A program made the translations under genes and the position numbers. Below are positions 1-6,281 of a stretch of DNA of 39,216 nucleotides, one piece after another. Below the pieces are notes generated by a model. That model ran no database searches. It was not told the origin of the DNA and saw only the letters and a program-made list of their open reading frames with translations. The stretch is from a virus, in the IMG/VR virus record IMGVR_UViG_3300013233_000118, positions 1 to 39,216 of that record, one strand, 5' to 3'. Positions within the stretch are counted from its first letter, which is position 1; each line of letters begins with the position of its first letter.

Positions 1-239
1 AATACCATTAGTAATACGACAGGCTATCTGCGAGTAGGAGGAGCACAACATACTTCGGCACCGTGGCCAGGTGGCTCATTCGAAGGCTACGTTCGCATAT
101 CAGCTACAGCACCAAGCGCAGAGCAGTCCAAGTTCATGGCAGCACAGGAGAACGCACTCAACGGTGGTAAGCCTTGCCTGTTATCCAGTAGCGCGAACGT
201 ATCAGACGTAGAGTACAACGCAGAGCATGATGTGTATTA
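1..239. repeat. Terminal redundancy, left copy
   Basis: Bases 1-239 are identical to 38978-39216. The repeat lies in the middle of the fibre coding sequence, which continues in frame across it. This fits an assembly overlap of a circular or circularly permuted genome better than a true T7-like terminal repeat. The non-redundant length is 38,977 bp. Confidence 0.95.
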
Positions 240-657
240 CATCACGAACGGCTATAACGTAGATGAGTTCAAGGGATTAGTTCGTAATGATTCTATGGTA
301 CTGGCTACTGGCGTTACAGCATCAGGTAACCAACTGGCTGCCCCCTATCTATCACGCACCGGCATAACGAACTACTACAAGGCACCAGCGATTGACGTGA
401 ACAGCCAGCTTAAAGCAGTGATGTTGGACAACGCGCAGCTACGCCAAGGCACTGTAACGAAAGCAATCACATCAGAAGCAGCAGGCACAGTGCTGAAATT
501 CCCGCAGGGATTCAAGCCTATTCGGGTTATGTCAGCGGCGGGTACATACGTCAGCCTATCCACTAACACCCCTGTATTTGACGGCTTCGTTTGGAGTCTA
601 ACATCAGGTGTAACAGCGGCTACAGTCTATGATTGTGAATTAGTGGGGACGAAATAA
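1..657 (+). CDS. Tail fibre/tailspike protein, C-terminal part (gene cut by the window ends)
   Basis: This is the last 218 codons plus stop of the fibre gene that begins at 37109. The frame is open from base 1, and bases 1-239 are identical to 38978-39216, so the two parts join in frame into a protein of about 841 residues. The first part finishes a LamG/concanavalin-like beta-sandwich (residues reading GYLRVGGAQH, then FEGYVRISA). The remainder is a Gly/Ser/Thr-rich C-terminal region of unknown fold that would form the distal receptor-binding end. An internal ATG at 136 is not a separate start. The stop TAA overlaps the ATG of the next gene (TAATG). The fibre role is inferred from size, position after the ejection proteins and domain content. 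Confidence 0.8.
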   Translation, partial: NTISNTTGYLRVGGAQHTSAPWPGGSFEGYVRISATAPSAEQSKFMAAQENALNGGKPCLLSSSANVSDVEYNAEHDVYYITNGYNVDEFKGLVRNDSMVLATGVTASGNQLAAPYLSRTGITNYYKAPAIDVNSQLKAVMLDNAQLRQGTVTKAITSEAAGTVLKFPQGFKPIRVMSAAGTYVSLSTNTPVFDGFVWSLTSGVTAATVYDCELVGTK

Positions 658-1157
658 TGATTGATTTACTAAGCAACGAAACATTCACCACAGATCAACT
701 CAAGGCGCGGGCTATGGCTCGACTAGCTGAATCTGGCTTAGGACTGGCAGAACGACTAGCTAATGTAGAGCGCATTGTCTATTCCCTGCTCGATCCATCA
801 GGATATGCATTGTCTGATCCCACACAGGTGGCCGATATTGGCGCAGCACTGGCAGCGGCAGAGGGTGATTATGTGCAGGAAGCAAAGGATAACAATTTGC
901 TGATTGCTACACTGGAACATGAGGCCGCCGTAGAACGATTAGCTCAACCTGCATTGCTTGTAGCTGACTATCCGAAGGTTGATGCTATAGATGCCCTAAC
1001 TGGTAAGCCAACAGGCACCAAGACTGACGCACCGGAGATTGTAGCTGATAAGGCTGAACGTAAGGCCGCACAGGCTACCGTGAAGATAGTCTCTGCTCCG
1101 GTTAAGGCACTGGTAGCCAAACGGCTTAAAGCACGTAGGGCAGCAGACACAGTATGA
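657..1157 (+). CDS. Hypothetical protein downstream of the fibre, possible fibre-associated protein
   Basis: A 166-residue soluble, helix-rich and Ala/Glu/Lys-rich protein. The C-terminal third (from about residue 110) is strongly basic (Lys/Arg with Ala/Val). Translation is coupled to the fibre gene by a TAATG overlap and the gene overlaps the next one by 4 bases. Position directly after a fibre gene is where phages often encode a fibre chaperone or accessory fibre protein, but I see no domain that proves this. No membrane segment or signal peptide is visible. The gene call is firm and the function is unknown. Confidence 0.75.
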   Translation: MIDLLSNETFTTDQLKARAMARLAESGLGLAERLANVERIVYSLLDPSGYALSDPTQVADIGAALAAAEGDYVQEAKDNNLLIATLEHEAAVERLAQPALLVADYPKVDAIDALTGKPTGTKTDAPEIVADKAERKAAQATVKIVSAPVKALVAKRLKARRAADTV

Positions 1158-1477
1158 GGATAATCAGACGTAACGGGTTTCCTATCCCAGCAAGGATGGA
1201 TGCCATCACATTAGGTAGCATTATCTTTATCCGTACTGATGCGCCATACCATCTACTAATGCATGAGAAGGTGCATGTAGCCCAGTTCAAAAAGGACTGG
1301 CTTATGCCTATCAAGTACATTATCAGCAAAAGCCACATGTATGCATATGAGATTGAAGCATATAAGGAGTCAATCAAGTACGGTATGAGCGTGGCAGACG
1401 CTGTGAACATGCTCCACAACGGGTATAATCTAGGCTACAGCAAGGCAGAAATTGAAGCAGCGTTAAGGGGGCACTGA
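1154..1477 (+). CDS. Small HExxH metallopeptidase-like protein
   Basis: A 107-residue protein with HEKVH at residues 37-41, the classic zinc-metallopeptidase signature. A YEIEAY stretch about 28 residues downstream could supply a third zinc ligand. The N-terminus is basic. The start overlaps the upstream stop by 4 bases (ATGA) and its stop abuts the next gene. Compact HExxH proteins like this are common in phage lysis and accessory cassettes, where their substrates are mostly unknown. Activity is inferred from the motif only. It could be a host-targeting protease, a virion-processing enzyme or an inactive relic. Confidence 0.75.
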   Translation: MRIIRRNGFPIPARMDAITLGSIIFIRTDAPYHLLMHEKVHVAQFKKDWLMPIKYIISKSHMYAYEIEAYKESIKYGMSVADAVNMLHNGYNLGYSKAEIEAALRGH

Positions 1478-1896
1478 TGGAACAGATAGAGAAAGACGTG
1501 GAGTGGTTGAAAGCAAATATAAAGCACTTATCAGAAGGCCAGTTAATAATGCAGCAGGCCATCAAAGAAGTGGCTGATGCTTTGGCTCAGATAGCGGAAG
1601 TCAGGCATGACCTAGCTCGGCACGATGACGAGATTAAGCTAATGCGGGAACGCTACCATGAGCAGGCTACCTTTATGACAGCACGGCCATGCCACAAGCA
1701 CGCTGACGATATTAAACGGCTAGTGGTAAGGGCTGATAACCTTGAGGGGCGCGTGGAGACAGTAGAGCAGCACCTGCCCACGGTTGAGCTTGCCTCCGGC
1801 TGGCTATTTAGAGGCATCATTGCACTGGTTGCCCTGCTTGGCACAGTATCAGCAGGGGTGCTAATGCATTGGATGAAGGGAGGCTTTGCGACATGA
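1477..1896 (+). CDS. Coiled-coil protein with C-terminal membrane anchor
   Basis: A 139-residue protein. Residues 1-105 are charged and heptad-like (a long coiled coil with the KDVEWLKANIKHL and VRADNLEGRVETVEQ stretches). Residues about 107-131 form one hydrophobic transmembrane segment (GIIALVALLGTVSAGVL). This architecture resembles hemolysin XhlA-type lysis proteins, with a cytoplasmic coiled coil tethered by a C-terminal helix, but the family is not proven. It lies at the head of the lysis cassette, overlaps the next start by ATGA, and may help the holin or scaffold the lysis complex. Confidence 0.7.
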   Translation: MEQIEKDVEWLKANIKHLSEGQLIMQQAIKEVADALAQIAEVRHDLARHDDEIKLMRERYHEQATFMTARPCHKHADDIKRLVVRADNLEGRVETVEQHLPTVELASGWLFRGIIALVALLGTVSAGVLMHWMKGGFAT

Positions 1897-2210
1897 AGTA
1901 CAGAAAACGTCCGATAGTAATAGAAGCAGTGCAGTGGTCTGGATGCAACCATATAGAGATGGAGAACTTCCTAGCTAAGCAATCTGACACTCAACTACCC
2001 GTGCCCGACAACTATACGGAATTGTATGGCGGTGAATTCCGTCTATCTCTTGGTGATAACTATGCCATACAAGACGGCACTTTAATCATTAAGACACTGG
2101 AAGGCCAGCATGCAGCAACTATTGGTGACTACATAATCTGTGGTGTGGCGGGCGAATATTACCCGTGTAAGCCTGACATCTTTATTGCCACATACGAGGA
2201 AGTAGAATGA
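1893..2210 (+). CDS. Conserved phage protein, PGDYG-type fold ([11 protein letters not shown] family)
   Basis: A 105-residue protein. The N-terminus [14 protein letters not shown] and the C-terminal block [20 protein letters not shown] match a small family very common in phages, whose members usually read KYRKKPVVIEA and [20 protein letters not shown]. Its molecular role is unknown. I start at 1893 rather than an upstream in-frame ATG at 1869, because the family N-terminus begins here, GGGAGG lies about 10 bases upstream, and the ATGA overlaps the preceding stop. It overlaps the endolysin start by 4 bases. Confidence 0.8.
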   Translation: [105 protein letters not shown]

Positions 2211-2650
2211 AACTAAGTCCGCACTTCACCCTTGATGAATTCACAGTGAGCCAGACAGCCACACGCCTGCATATCAATAATACGCCACCACCGGCTTATG
2301 TGCCATGCTTGATTGAGTTATGCGATGCCCTGCTTGAGCCTATCCGTGAACACTTTGGCGTAGTGCATATTAGTTCCGGCTTTCGTAGTCGTTCACTGAA
2401 TGCAGCTATTGGTGGCAGTAATAGCAGCCAGCACAGCAAAGGCGAAGCCGCTGACATTATCATCTATGGCAAGACACCATTAGAAGTGTGCCGCTGGGTG
2501 GAGCAGTCAGGACTGCCCTTTGACCAGTTGATTGAGGAAGGGGGCTGGACGCATATCAGCTACAGCCCAAAGCTTAGACGGCAGGCGCTAACCGCCCACT
2601 TTGAGACAGGAATGGGGGCAACATATACAGTAGGATTGCGGGAGGTTTGA
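2207..2650 (+). CDS. Endolysin, M15-family peptidase (peptidoglycan L-alanyl-D-glutamate or D,D-peptidase type)
   Basis: A 147-residue protein with the hallmarks of the Peptidase_M15_3 family. SGFRSRSLN is near residue 58, SQHSKGEAADI near 74 carries the zinc-ligand His and Asp, and WTHISYS near 119 carries the third His ligand. Such enzymes cut peptide cross-links or stems of peptidoglycan and act as phage lysins. No signal peptide or SAR segment is visible, so release should depend on the holin encoded at 3241. The gene is ATGA-coupled to the upstream gene and sits in a lysis cassette. Zinc dependence and substrate are inferred from the family. Confidence 0.92.
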   Translation: MKLSPHFTLDEFTVSQTATRLHINNTPPPAYVPCLIELCDALLEPIREHFGVVHISSGFRSRSLNAAIGGSNSSQHSKGEAADIIIYGKTPLEVCRWVEQSGLPFDQLIEEGGWTHISYSPKLRRQALTAHFETGMGATYTVGLREV

Positions 2651-2651
2651 T

Positions 2652-2945
2652 ATGACATTAATGGAAGATATACCAACGAAAGGTGCTCTAAAGGTAGTGT
2701 CGGACGGATTCCTGTTTCTGTGCCCCGGATGCCATACAATCCATAAGGTCGGTAAGACGTGGCAATTTAATGGGGACTATGACATGCCTACATTCTCCCC
2801 CTCAGTGTTGGTGAGTTACCCAAACGAATCAAGGCTAGACTACTGCTGCCATTCATTTATTCGCGACGGGCAGATTGAGTTTCTTGGGGACTGCACTCAT
2901 GAAATGGCTGGCAAAACACTGCCGCTAGACCCTTGGGAGGATTAA
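2652..2945 (+). CDS. DUF6527-like small protein with Cys pairs
   Basis: A 97-residue protein with CPGCH at about residues 25-29 and two further cysteines in DYCCHSF, so a bound metal is plausible. The stretches TFSPSVLV, CCHSFIRDGQIEFLGDCTHEMAGK and LPLDPW are typical of the DUF6527 family, which is frequent in phages of Gram-negative bacteria and often lies near the endolysin. Its function is not known. It starts one base after the endolysin stop, in the same operon. Confidence 0.8.
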   Translation: MTLMEDIPTKGALKVVSDGFLFLCPGCHTIHKVGKTWQFNGDYDMPTFSPSVLVSYPNESRLDYCCHSFIRDGQIEFLGDCTHEMAGKTLPLDPWED

Positions 2946-2946
2946 C

Positions 2947-3147
2947 ATGACATTAACGATTAACACCGATTGGCTGCTGTATGCATTTTACACATACGCA
3001 GCAATATTCACGTTGGCATTTTTGCTCTGCATGCTTGTTAGCCTAGCGGCTGGTAAAGGTTGGGATGTAAAAGGCTCGATCTTCGCTGCCGCTATTTGGC
3101 CGCGCTATGTGTATGGGATGCTAAAGCTACCCGGTGGCATGGAATGA
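2947..3147 (+). CDS. Small membrane protein
   Basis: A 66-residue protein dominated by a hydrophobic segment at about residues 8-35 (YAFYTYAAIFTLAFLLCMLVSL), followed by a short cytoplasmic or periplasmic tail with a weaker hydrophobic stretch (IFAAAIWPRYVYGML). It lies within a run of membrane proteins that form the lysis cassette and is followed by an ATGA overlap with the next small gene. It could be a second holin, an antiholin or another lysis accessory factor. No family is recognised. Confidence 0.6.
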   Translation: MTLTINTDWLLYAFYTYAAIFTLAFLLCMLVSLAAGKGWDVKGSIFAAAIWPRYVYGMLKLPGGME

Positions 3148-3239
3148 ACACCGGACTATTAATACTAGGGGTAACCACGGCCAGCGGGGTATTCGGTGTG
3201 GTGTGGTATGTCATCGAACGTTCGGATGAGCGGAGGTAA
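3144..3239 (+). CDS. 31-residue single-pass membrane micro-protein
   Basis: The ORF reads MNTGLLILGVTTASGVFGVV followed by a Trp-Tyr and a charged tail (IERSDERR). It has one predicted transmembrane helix with a positively and negatively charged C-terminus. Its start overlaps the previous stop as ATGA, and its last codons (GAGCGGAGGTAA) supply the GGAGG ribosome site for the holin at 3241, so it looks translated and coupled. It is a candidate holin regulator or antiholin. The call rests on gene packing and the hydrophobic profile only. Confidence 0.55.
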   Translation: MNTGLLILGVTTASGVFGVVWYVIERSDERR

Positions 3240-3240
3240 T

Positions 3241-3651
3241 ATGTCATTCGACCCATTAACAGCAATCATGGACGTGGGTGGTAAGCTCATTGACAAGCTT
3301 ATTCCCGACCCAACGGCCAAAGCCAAAGCTAATCTCGATCTGATGCAATTAGCACAGGAAGGTAAGCTTAACGAATTGCAGACTAGAATGTCAGCTATTC
3401 TAGCAGAGGCTCAATCTTCTGACCCGTGGACGAGTAGGGCACGGCCATCGTTCCTCTACGTCATGTATCTAATGATACTGGCATCAATTCCTATGGGCGT
3501 GCTAGCAGCGTTTAACCCGACAATGGCGATGGCTATAGCAGCTGGAATGAAAGCGTGGCTGACAGCGATCCCAGACGGCATGTGGGCTACATTCGGGATA
3601 GGTTATGCTGGTTACTCGGCAGCACGATCCTACGATAAGGCTAAAAAATGA
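3241..3651 (+). CDS. Holin, 3-TM gene-transfer-agent type
   Basis: A 136-residue protein. The N-terminus has MDVGGKLIDKLIPDPTAKAKA, then an amphipathic helix (QLAQEGKLNELQTRM), then RARPSFLYVMYLMILASIP and further hydrophobic stretches ending GYAGYSAARSYDKAKK. This is the pattern of the family called holin of 3 TMs for gene-transfer-agent release. It would form inner-membrane holes that let the M15 endolysin reach peptidoglycan. The start at 3241 is preferred over an in-frame ATG at 3196 because GGAGG precedes it and the family begins with this short N-terminus. It overlaps the next gene by 4 bases. Confidence 0.85.
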   Translation: MSFDPLTAIMDVGGKLIDKLIPDPTAKAKANLDLMQLAQEGKLNELQTRMSAILAEAQSSDPWTSRARPSFLYVMYLMILASIPMGVLAAFNPTMAMAIAAGMKAWLTAIPDGMWATFGIGYAGYSAARSYDKAKK

Positions 3652-3929
3652 ACGTCTGGCAACGCTACGGCGCAATCCTAGCAGTGATTCTCCCAATCAT
3701 ATCCGGCGTATGGTGGGCTGCGACGAATGTCGTGCTTGCTGCCGACTATCACCGCTATCAATCAGAGCAGGCTGTAAGATGGCTGATGTATGATGAAAAC
3801 AGGCTGTGGCGTGATTACCAAGAGACACGGCATATCCGTCACAAGACTGAAACGGATAGACAGCGCATGGCTGATCTTGAGCATGAGCTGAAGTTAAAGC
3901 GTGATGCGATTAATGCTGCTAGGCGTTAG
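3648..3929 (+). CDS. Spanin-like (Rz-type) inner-membrane protein
   Basis: A 93-residue protein with an N-terminal hydrophobic segment (residues about 8-30, YGAILAVILPIISGVWWAAT) followed by a charged helical region (residues about 40-93) with coiled-coil character (ETDRQRMADLEHELKLKRD). The size, topology and position directly after holin and endolysin fit an i-spanin that bridges to the outer membrane. No embedded or overlapping Rz1 lipoprotein with a lipobox was found, so the assignment is tentative. It is the last gene of the late transcript and a weak hairpin-plus-T-run overlaps its stop. Confidence 0.6.
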   Translation: MNVWQRYGAILAVILPIISGVWWAATNVVLAADYHRYQSEQAVRWLMYDENRLWRDYQETRHIRHKTETDRQRMADLEHELKLKRDAINAARR

Positions 3930-3941
3930 CTAGCCCTTTTT
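3918..3941 (+). terminator. Weak rightward terminator at the end of the late operon
   Basis: A short hairpin GCTAG/CTAGC with a 7-base loop is followed by CC and TTTTT. It overlaps the stop of the spanin-like gene and lies where the rightward late transcript meets the leftward early transcript. The stem is only 5 bp, so efficiency is doubtful. Confidence 0.35.
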
Positions 3942-4048
3942 CAATAGCCCGCTTTATCTCAGAGTAGCACTGACGCTGCTTTCATATGCGTAACGCAGCT
4001 TCCAGCCCTGGCCGATACCCACACTCATAGGCTACGGCTTCGGTGAAT

Positions 4049-4073
4049 GTATTGTCTTATTTCCAGACAATAC
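4049..4073. terminator. Perfect 9-bp inverted repeat between convergent operons
   Basis: GTATTGTCT and AGACAATAC are perfect inverted arms separated by a 7-base loop, starting 5 bases after the stop of the last leftward gene (4079). There is no T-run, so it is not a classical intrinsic terminator. A 3'-end stabilising hairpin or an operator is equally possible. Confidence 0.35.
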
Positions 4074-4078
4074 CTTCA

Positions 4079-4654
4079 TCATGTCATCGCATCTATCTCA
4101 GTTTTGGTTAGCGGCCATGCATATGCGAAGCTACCAAATCTTGTTCTGTAGGATTGCTTCCTATCGCCGCGATACTCCAAGACCTTTACTAATACGCCTT
4201 GAAATACTGCTTCAGCTCTACTGGAATTTCCAGCCCAGCAAACTTTATGCTCTAAATCTCCTCCGGTTGGGATTGGTACACACCTATATCTGGCTTTCGG
4301 GTAAATAAACTTATCCTTATTCATAGGAAGCCATCCGTTGGTCGCCTTGTTGAAGTAATCAACCTCACCACCATTAGCCACGTGGTCACGGAATTCTTTA
4401 TGAGGGTCTGGCCGCTCGCATGGCTCCCATATGGCAGTATCAGTATGCCTCAGCCAATAGCTATAGAGTTCCCCTACTTTCCAGCCATGAGCCTGTACAG
4501 CATCCAGCACCGTACCCACCCTTAACGCTGTAAATTCTACAACCACGCCAGTTACTTTATGACGCATAATTAATGGGTAATCAAACTTTGGTGGTATCCA
4601 GCCTAACTCTTTCATATGCTTGCTCAGTACATCCTCTGGTATATCAATGTTCAT
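4079..4654 (-). CDS. Hypothetical protein, distal gene of the early operon
   Basis: A 191-residue soluble protein with no recognised domain. The C-terminal half contains repeated aromatic-rich motifs (FNKATNGWLPMNKDKFIYPKA, YRCVPIPTGGD). WEPCERPDPHKEFRDHV resembles small phage proteins that read like single-domain beta-rich modules. A good GGAGGG ribosome site lies 6-8 bases before the ATG. It is the last gene of the leftward operon, 3 bases after the preceding gene. Late-positioned early-operon genes are often host-takeover or accessory proteins, but nothing in the sequence specifies a function here. Confidence 0.7.
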   Translation of the reverse strand: MNIDIPEDVLSKHMKELGWIPPKFDYPLIMRHKVTGVVVEFTALRVGTVLDAVQAHGWKVGELYSYWLRHTDTAIWEPCERPDPHKEFRDHVANGGEVDYFNKATNGWLPMNKDKFIYPKARYRCVPIPTGGDLEHKVCWAGNSSRAEAVFQGVLVKVLEYRGDRKQSYRTRFGSFAYAWPLTKTEIDAMT

Positions 4655-4657
4655 CGC

Positions 4658-4843
4658 TTACCCTCCGTTGGTTGCCGCCAATATCACTTCACGCATTCTC
4701 AGTACTTCGTCTATCGCGCATTTCGCCATGTGCAGATCGCCTTCTGCAATTGCGGCCGTACATAACCCACGCTCTAGCCATCTGATATACTCAGTTTGTC
4801 TCTCTACTAGATCTTTCTTTGTCATTGTGTACACATTTTTCAT
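4658..4843 (-). CDS. Small hypothetical protein
   Basis: A 61-residue, mostly helical, charged protein (KKDLVERQTEYIRWLERGL, then HMAKCAIDEVLRMREVIL). GAGGGG precedes the ATG by 6 bases. An internal Met at residue 7 is a less likely alternative start. It lies in the leftward operon between a 288-bp stretch without a clear gene and the 191-residue hypothetical gene. No family is recognised. Confidence 0.6.
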   Translation of the reverse strand: MKNVYTMTKKDLVERQTEYIRWLERGLCTAAIAEGDLHMAKCAIDEVLRMREVILAATNGG

Positions 4844-5131
4844 TTCTTACCCCTCTTTAGCTATTATGCATTTAATGTATACCGCAGACGGGGTTCATCC
4901 TGCATCAAGTCCTCAACCATCACGCTAATAGTGCTGGTTTAATGCAGAGCCAGCATGCATGTTGGTCGGGTTTTATGTCCGGCGTTCACCAGCTATATAT
5001 ATATATCTACGTTTATCCCGAAGTTTCCTTAGCTCATCTAGGTGCTACCTAGCCTCCTATTGTGGATGTAGCAGGCACTCAAGTCTTGCGTAGCGCATAC
5101 CTGTTATCGCTTAGCCTTTCGGAACCACATT
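4844..5131. other. 288-bp stretch without a convincing gene in the early operon
   Basis: Only very short leftward ORFs are present (8, 13 and 18 codons, the last ending near 4865), none with a good ribosome site. The stretch holds a TA dinucleotide tract near 4992-5008, a hairpin with arms GCTGG and CCAGC near 4930-4958, and stop codons in all frames. The rest of this operon is almost gap-free, so this could be a decayed gene or a structured untranslated RNA. Nothing more can be claimed. Confidence 0.4.
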
Positions 5132-5317
5132 TTATTCTAAATTCAATGTGGCACGCACTTCGCTTTCACCACGTGCATCCATACTGTGCAATGCCTCTAG
5201 TATTCCGCAGTCATCCAGATTGAAACACTCAATAGGGACAGCAGCGATAACAAACATGCCACACCGAATTTCAATCATATGCTTATCGTGGTTATTTCTA
5301 ACAAGTTGGATTTTCAT
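5132..5317 (-). CDS. Small hypothetical protein
   Basis: A 61-residue protein with alternating hydrophobic and charged strands (MKIQLVRNNHDKHMIEIRCG, then MFVIAAVPIECFNLDD), suggesting a small alpha/beta fold. GGAGAAATAAGAA precedes the ATG. It follows the 115-residue membrane protein and a possible 17-codon ORF in the leftward operon. No domain is recognised. Confidence 0.6.
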   Translation of the reverse strand: MKIQLVRNNHDKHMIEIRCGMFVIAAVPIECFNLDDCGILEALHSMDARGESEVRATLNLE

Positions 5318-5335
5318 TTCTTATTTCTCCATTAT

Positions 5336-5389
5336 TCACTTACGGCTGCGTGCGATAGTAGCTACGCAAAATATAATTGTTCTTTTCAT
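5336..5389 (-). CDS. Possible 17-residue micro-ORF
   Basis: MKRTIIFCVATIARSRK begins with an ATG that overlaps the upstream stop (AAATGA) and is preceded by AAGGAGG about 6 bases upstream, which is an excellent ribosome site. It ends 18 bases before the next gene. The peptide is hydrophobic with a basic tail. Translation is plausible because of the coupling, but at this length chance cannot be excluded. Confidence 0.3.
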   Translation of the reverse strand: MKRTIIFCVATIARSRK

Positions 5390-5733
5390 TTCATCATCCT
5401 CCTTGTTGTGTTTAGGCGGACGCGACCTGCCACTAGTTGTGCATTTAGATTAGCACGGGCTGTAGAATCAATAGAAGTATTGCGAAGCTGTGCCTCGCTT
5501 TCAGCCATTACTGCCTCGTCATTGGCAAGCCTTGATTCTAATGCTGCACTACGTTGATAGCTTTGCTTGAATACTTCTCGCTGAACGGCAGTGCTGCCAA
5601 TAAGTCCGAGGCTGTTTAGCCCAAACCCAATCATTGATAGCACTACTACCAGTATAAATAGCGGTAGCCCTTTTAAGAATGTCCCTCGTGCTTCGCATAT
5701 GCCTGTATTAATATCCTTTCTATAATCGCTCAT
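5386..5733 (-). CDS. Single-pass membrane protein with coiled-coil tail
   Basis: A 115-residue protein. Residues 1-20 are polar, residues about 22-48 form a hydrophobic helix (GLPLFILVVVLSMIGFGLNS), and the rest is helical and charged (ALESRLANDEAVMAESEAQL). Its start overlaps the stop of the preceding 34-residue gene as ATGA. It resembles spanin-like or superinfection-exclusion proteins in architecture, but it is encoded in the early leftward operon rather than the lysis cassette. An early membrane role, such as exclusion or host-membrane remodelling, is therefore as likely. The function is inferred only. Confidence 0.65.
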   Translation of the reverse strand: MSDYRKDINTGICEARGTFLKGLPLFILVVVLSMIGFGLNSLGLIGSTAVQREVFKQSYQRSAALESRLANDEAVMAESEAQLRNTSIDSTARANLNAQLVAGRVRLNTTRRMMK

Positions 5734-5834
5734 TTCTTTTGCTCCTTGTTTTTAATCTTGCGTATTTCCCGTTGGCGTTTCTCTGTCTGCCGCTGGGGAT
5801 ACTTGTTGCGCACTTGCCGGTATTCCTCCGTCAT
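5730..5834 (-). CDS. 34-residue basic micro-protein
   Basis: The ORF starts MTEEYRQVRNKYPQRQ and continues with a Lys/Arg/Gln-rich helix to KNKEQKK. Both ends overlap neighbours as ATGA (start with the VRR-NUC stop, stop with the membrane-protein start). It fills the gap exactly, which is strong support for a real gene. It is highly basic, so binding to nucleic acid or to the adjacent nuclease is possible but unproven. Confidence 0.6.
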   Translation of the reverse strand: MTEEYRQVRNKYPQRQTEKRQREIRKIKNKEQKK

Positions 5835-6097
5835 CGCAGCGCCCCCGCTGCGTCCTCGACTGACCAGCATACGTACACCTCCGCTCCTGCGTCACGCATG
5901 GTCTGCATCACCAGTTCTTGCAGCTTGCTCGCCTTGCCGCCGGGTCGCTTGAACTCGATGAACACTACGTTGCCGCCCTTGATGAACAGCCGGTCGGGCA
6001 CGCCCCTGTGCGCCGGGCTGCTGAACTTGTAACTCAGCCACCCGTTGCGCTTAGCCGCAGCTACCGCCTTCTTCTCAATGTCTTTCTCAAGCACCAT
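5831..6097 (-). CDS. VRR-NUC domain nuclease
   Basis: An 88-residue stand-alone VRR-NUC (PD-(D/E)XK superfamily) domain. The signatures are GVPDRLF at about residues 32-38 (catalytic Asp) and FIEFKRPGGK at about 47-56 (the ExK pair). The family comprises structure-selective nucleases, including the FAN1 nuclease domain and Holliday-junction-resolving phage enzymes. In this operon, next to DNA polymerase, helicase and a second nuclease, it most likely resolves branched replication or recombination intermediates before packaging. The start overlaps the upstream gene by 11 bases and has an AAGGG-type ribosome site. Confidence 0.9.
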   Translation of the reverse strand: MVLEKDIEKKAVAAAKRNGWLSYKFSSPAHRGVPDRLFIKGGNVVFIEFKRPGGKASKLQELVMQTMRDAGAEVYVCWSVEDAAGALR

Positions 6098-6281
6098 TCA
6101 CCACCCTTGCAGCACTCCCGCTTATCGCGTCCAAGACCTTCTGTGCTCTGTCCACCGGCATGCCGGGCATCACCATGCGTATGTCCTTACCTTCGCGCTT
6201 CACCTCCAACTGTATGTTCAGTCCAGCCGTGGTCGGTGTGATCACGATGCTTATCTCCTCGAACCCCGTCTTAATACTCAT
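6087..6281 (-). CDS. Small hypothetical protein
   Basis: A 64-residue protein with a beta-rich N-terminus (EEISIVITPTTAGLNIQLEV) and a C-terminal helix (PVDRAQKVLDAISGSAARVV). I choose the ATG at 6281 because it forms an ATGA overlap with the stop of the upstream nuclease gene, although an in-frame ATG exists at 6290. No family is recognised. Its place between two nucleases suggests a replication or recombination accessory factor, which is inference only. Confidence 0.6.
   Translation of the reverse strand: MSIKTGFEEISIVITPTTAGLNIQLEVKREGKDIRMVMPGMPVDRAQKVLDAISGSAARVVNGA

Noticed and set aside
136-657. Separate 173-residue gene starting at the ATG at 136
   Set aside because: The frame is open from base 1 and joins in frame to the fibre gene from 37109 through the duplicated ends; the ATG is internal and has no ribosome site.
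3383-3403. CTAGAAT/ATTCTAG inverted repeat in the holin gene
   Set aside because: A single coding occurrence of 7-bp arms; fits codon choice and is not repeated elsewhere.
5523-5536. Extra copy of the 13-bp palindrome near CTTGATTCTAATG
   Set aside because: Four mismatches to the consensus; likely chance Leu-Glu-Ser codons.
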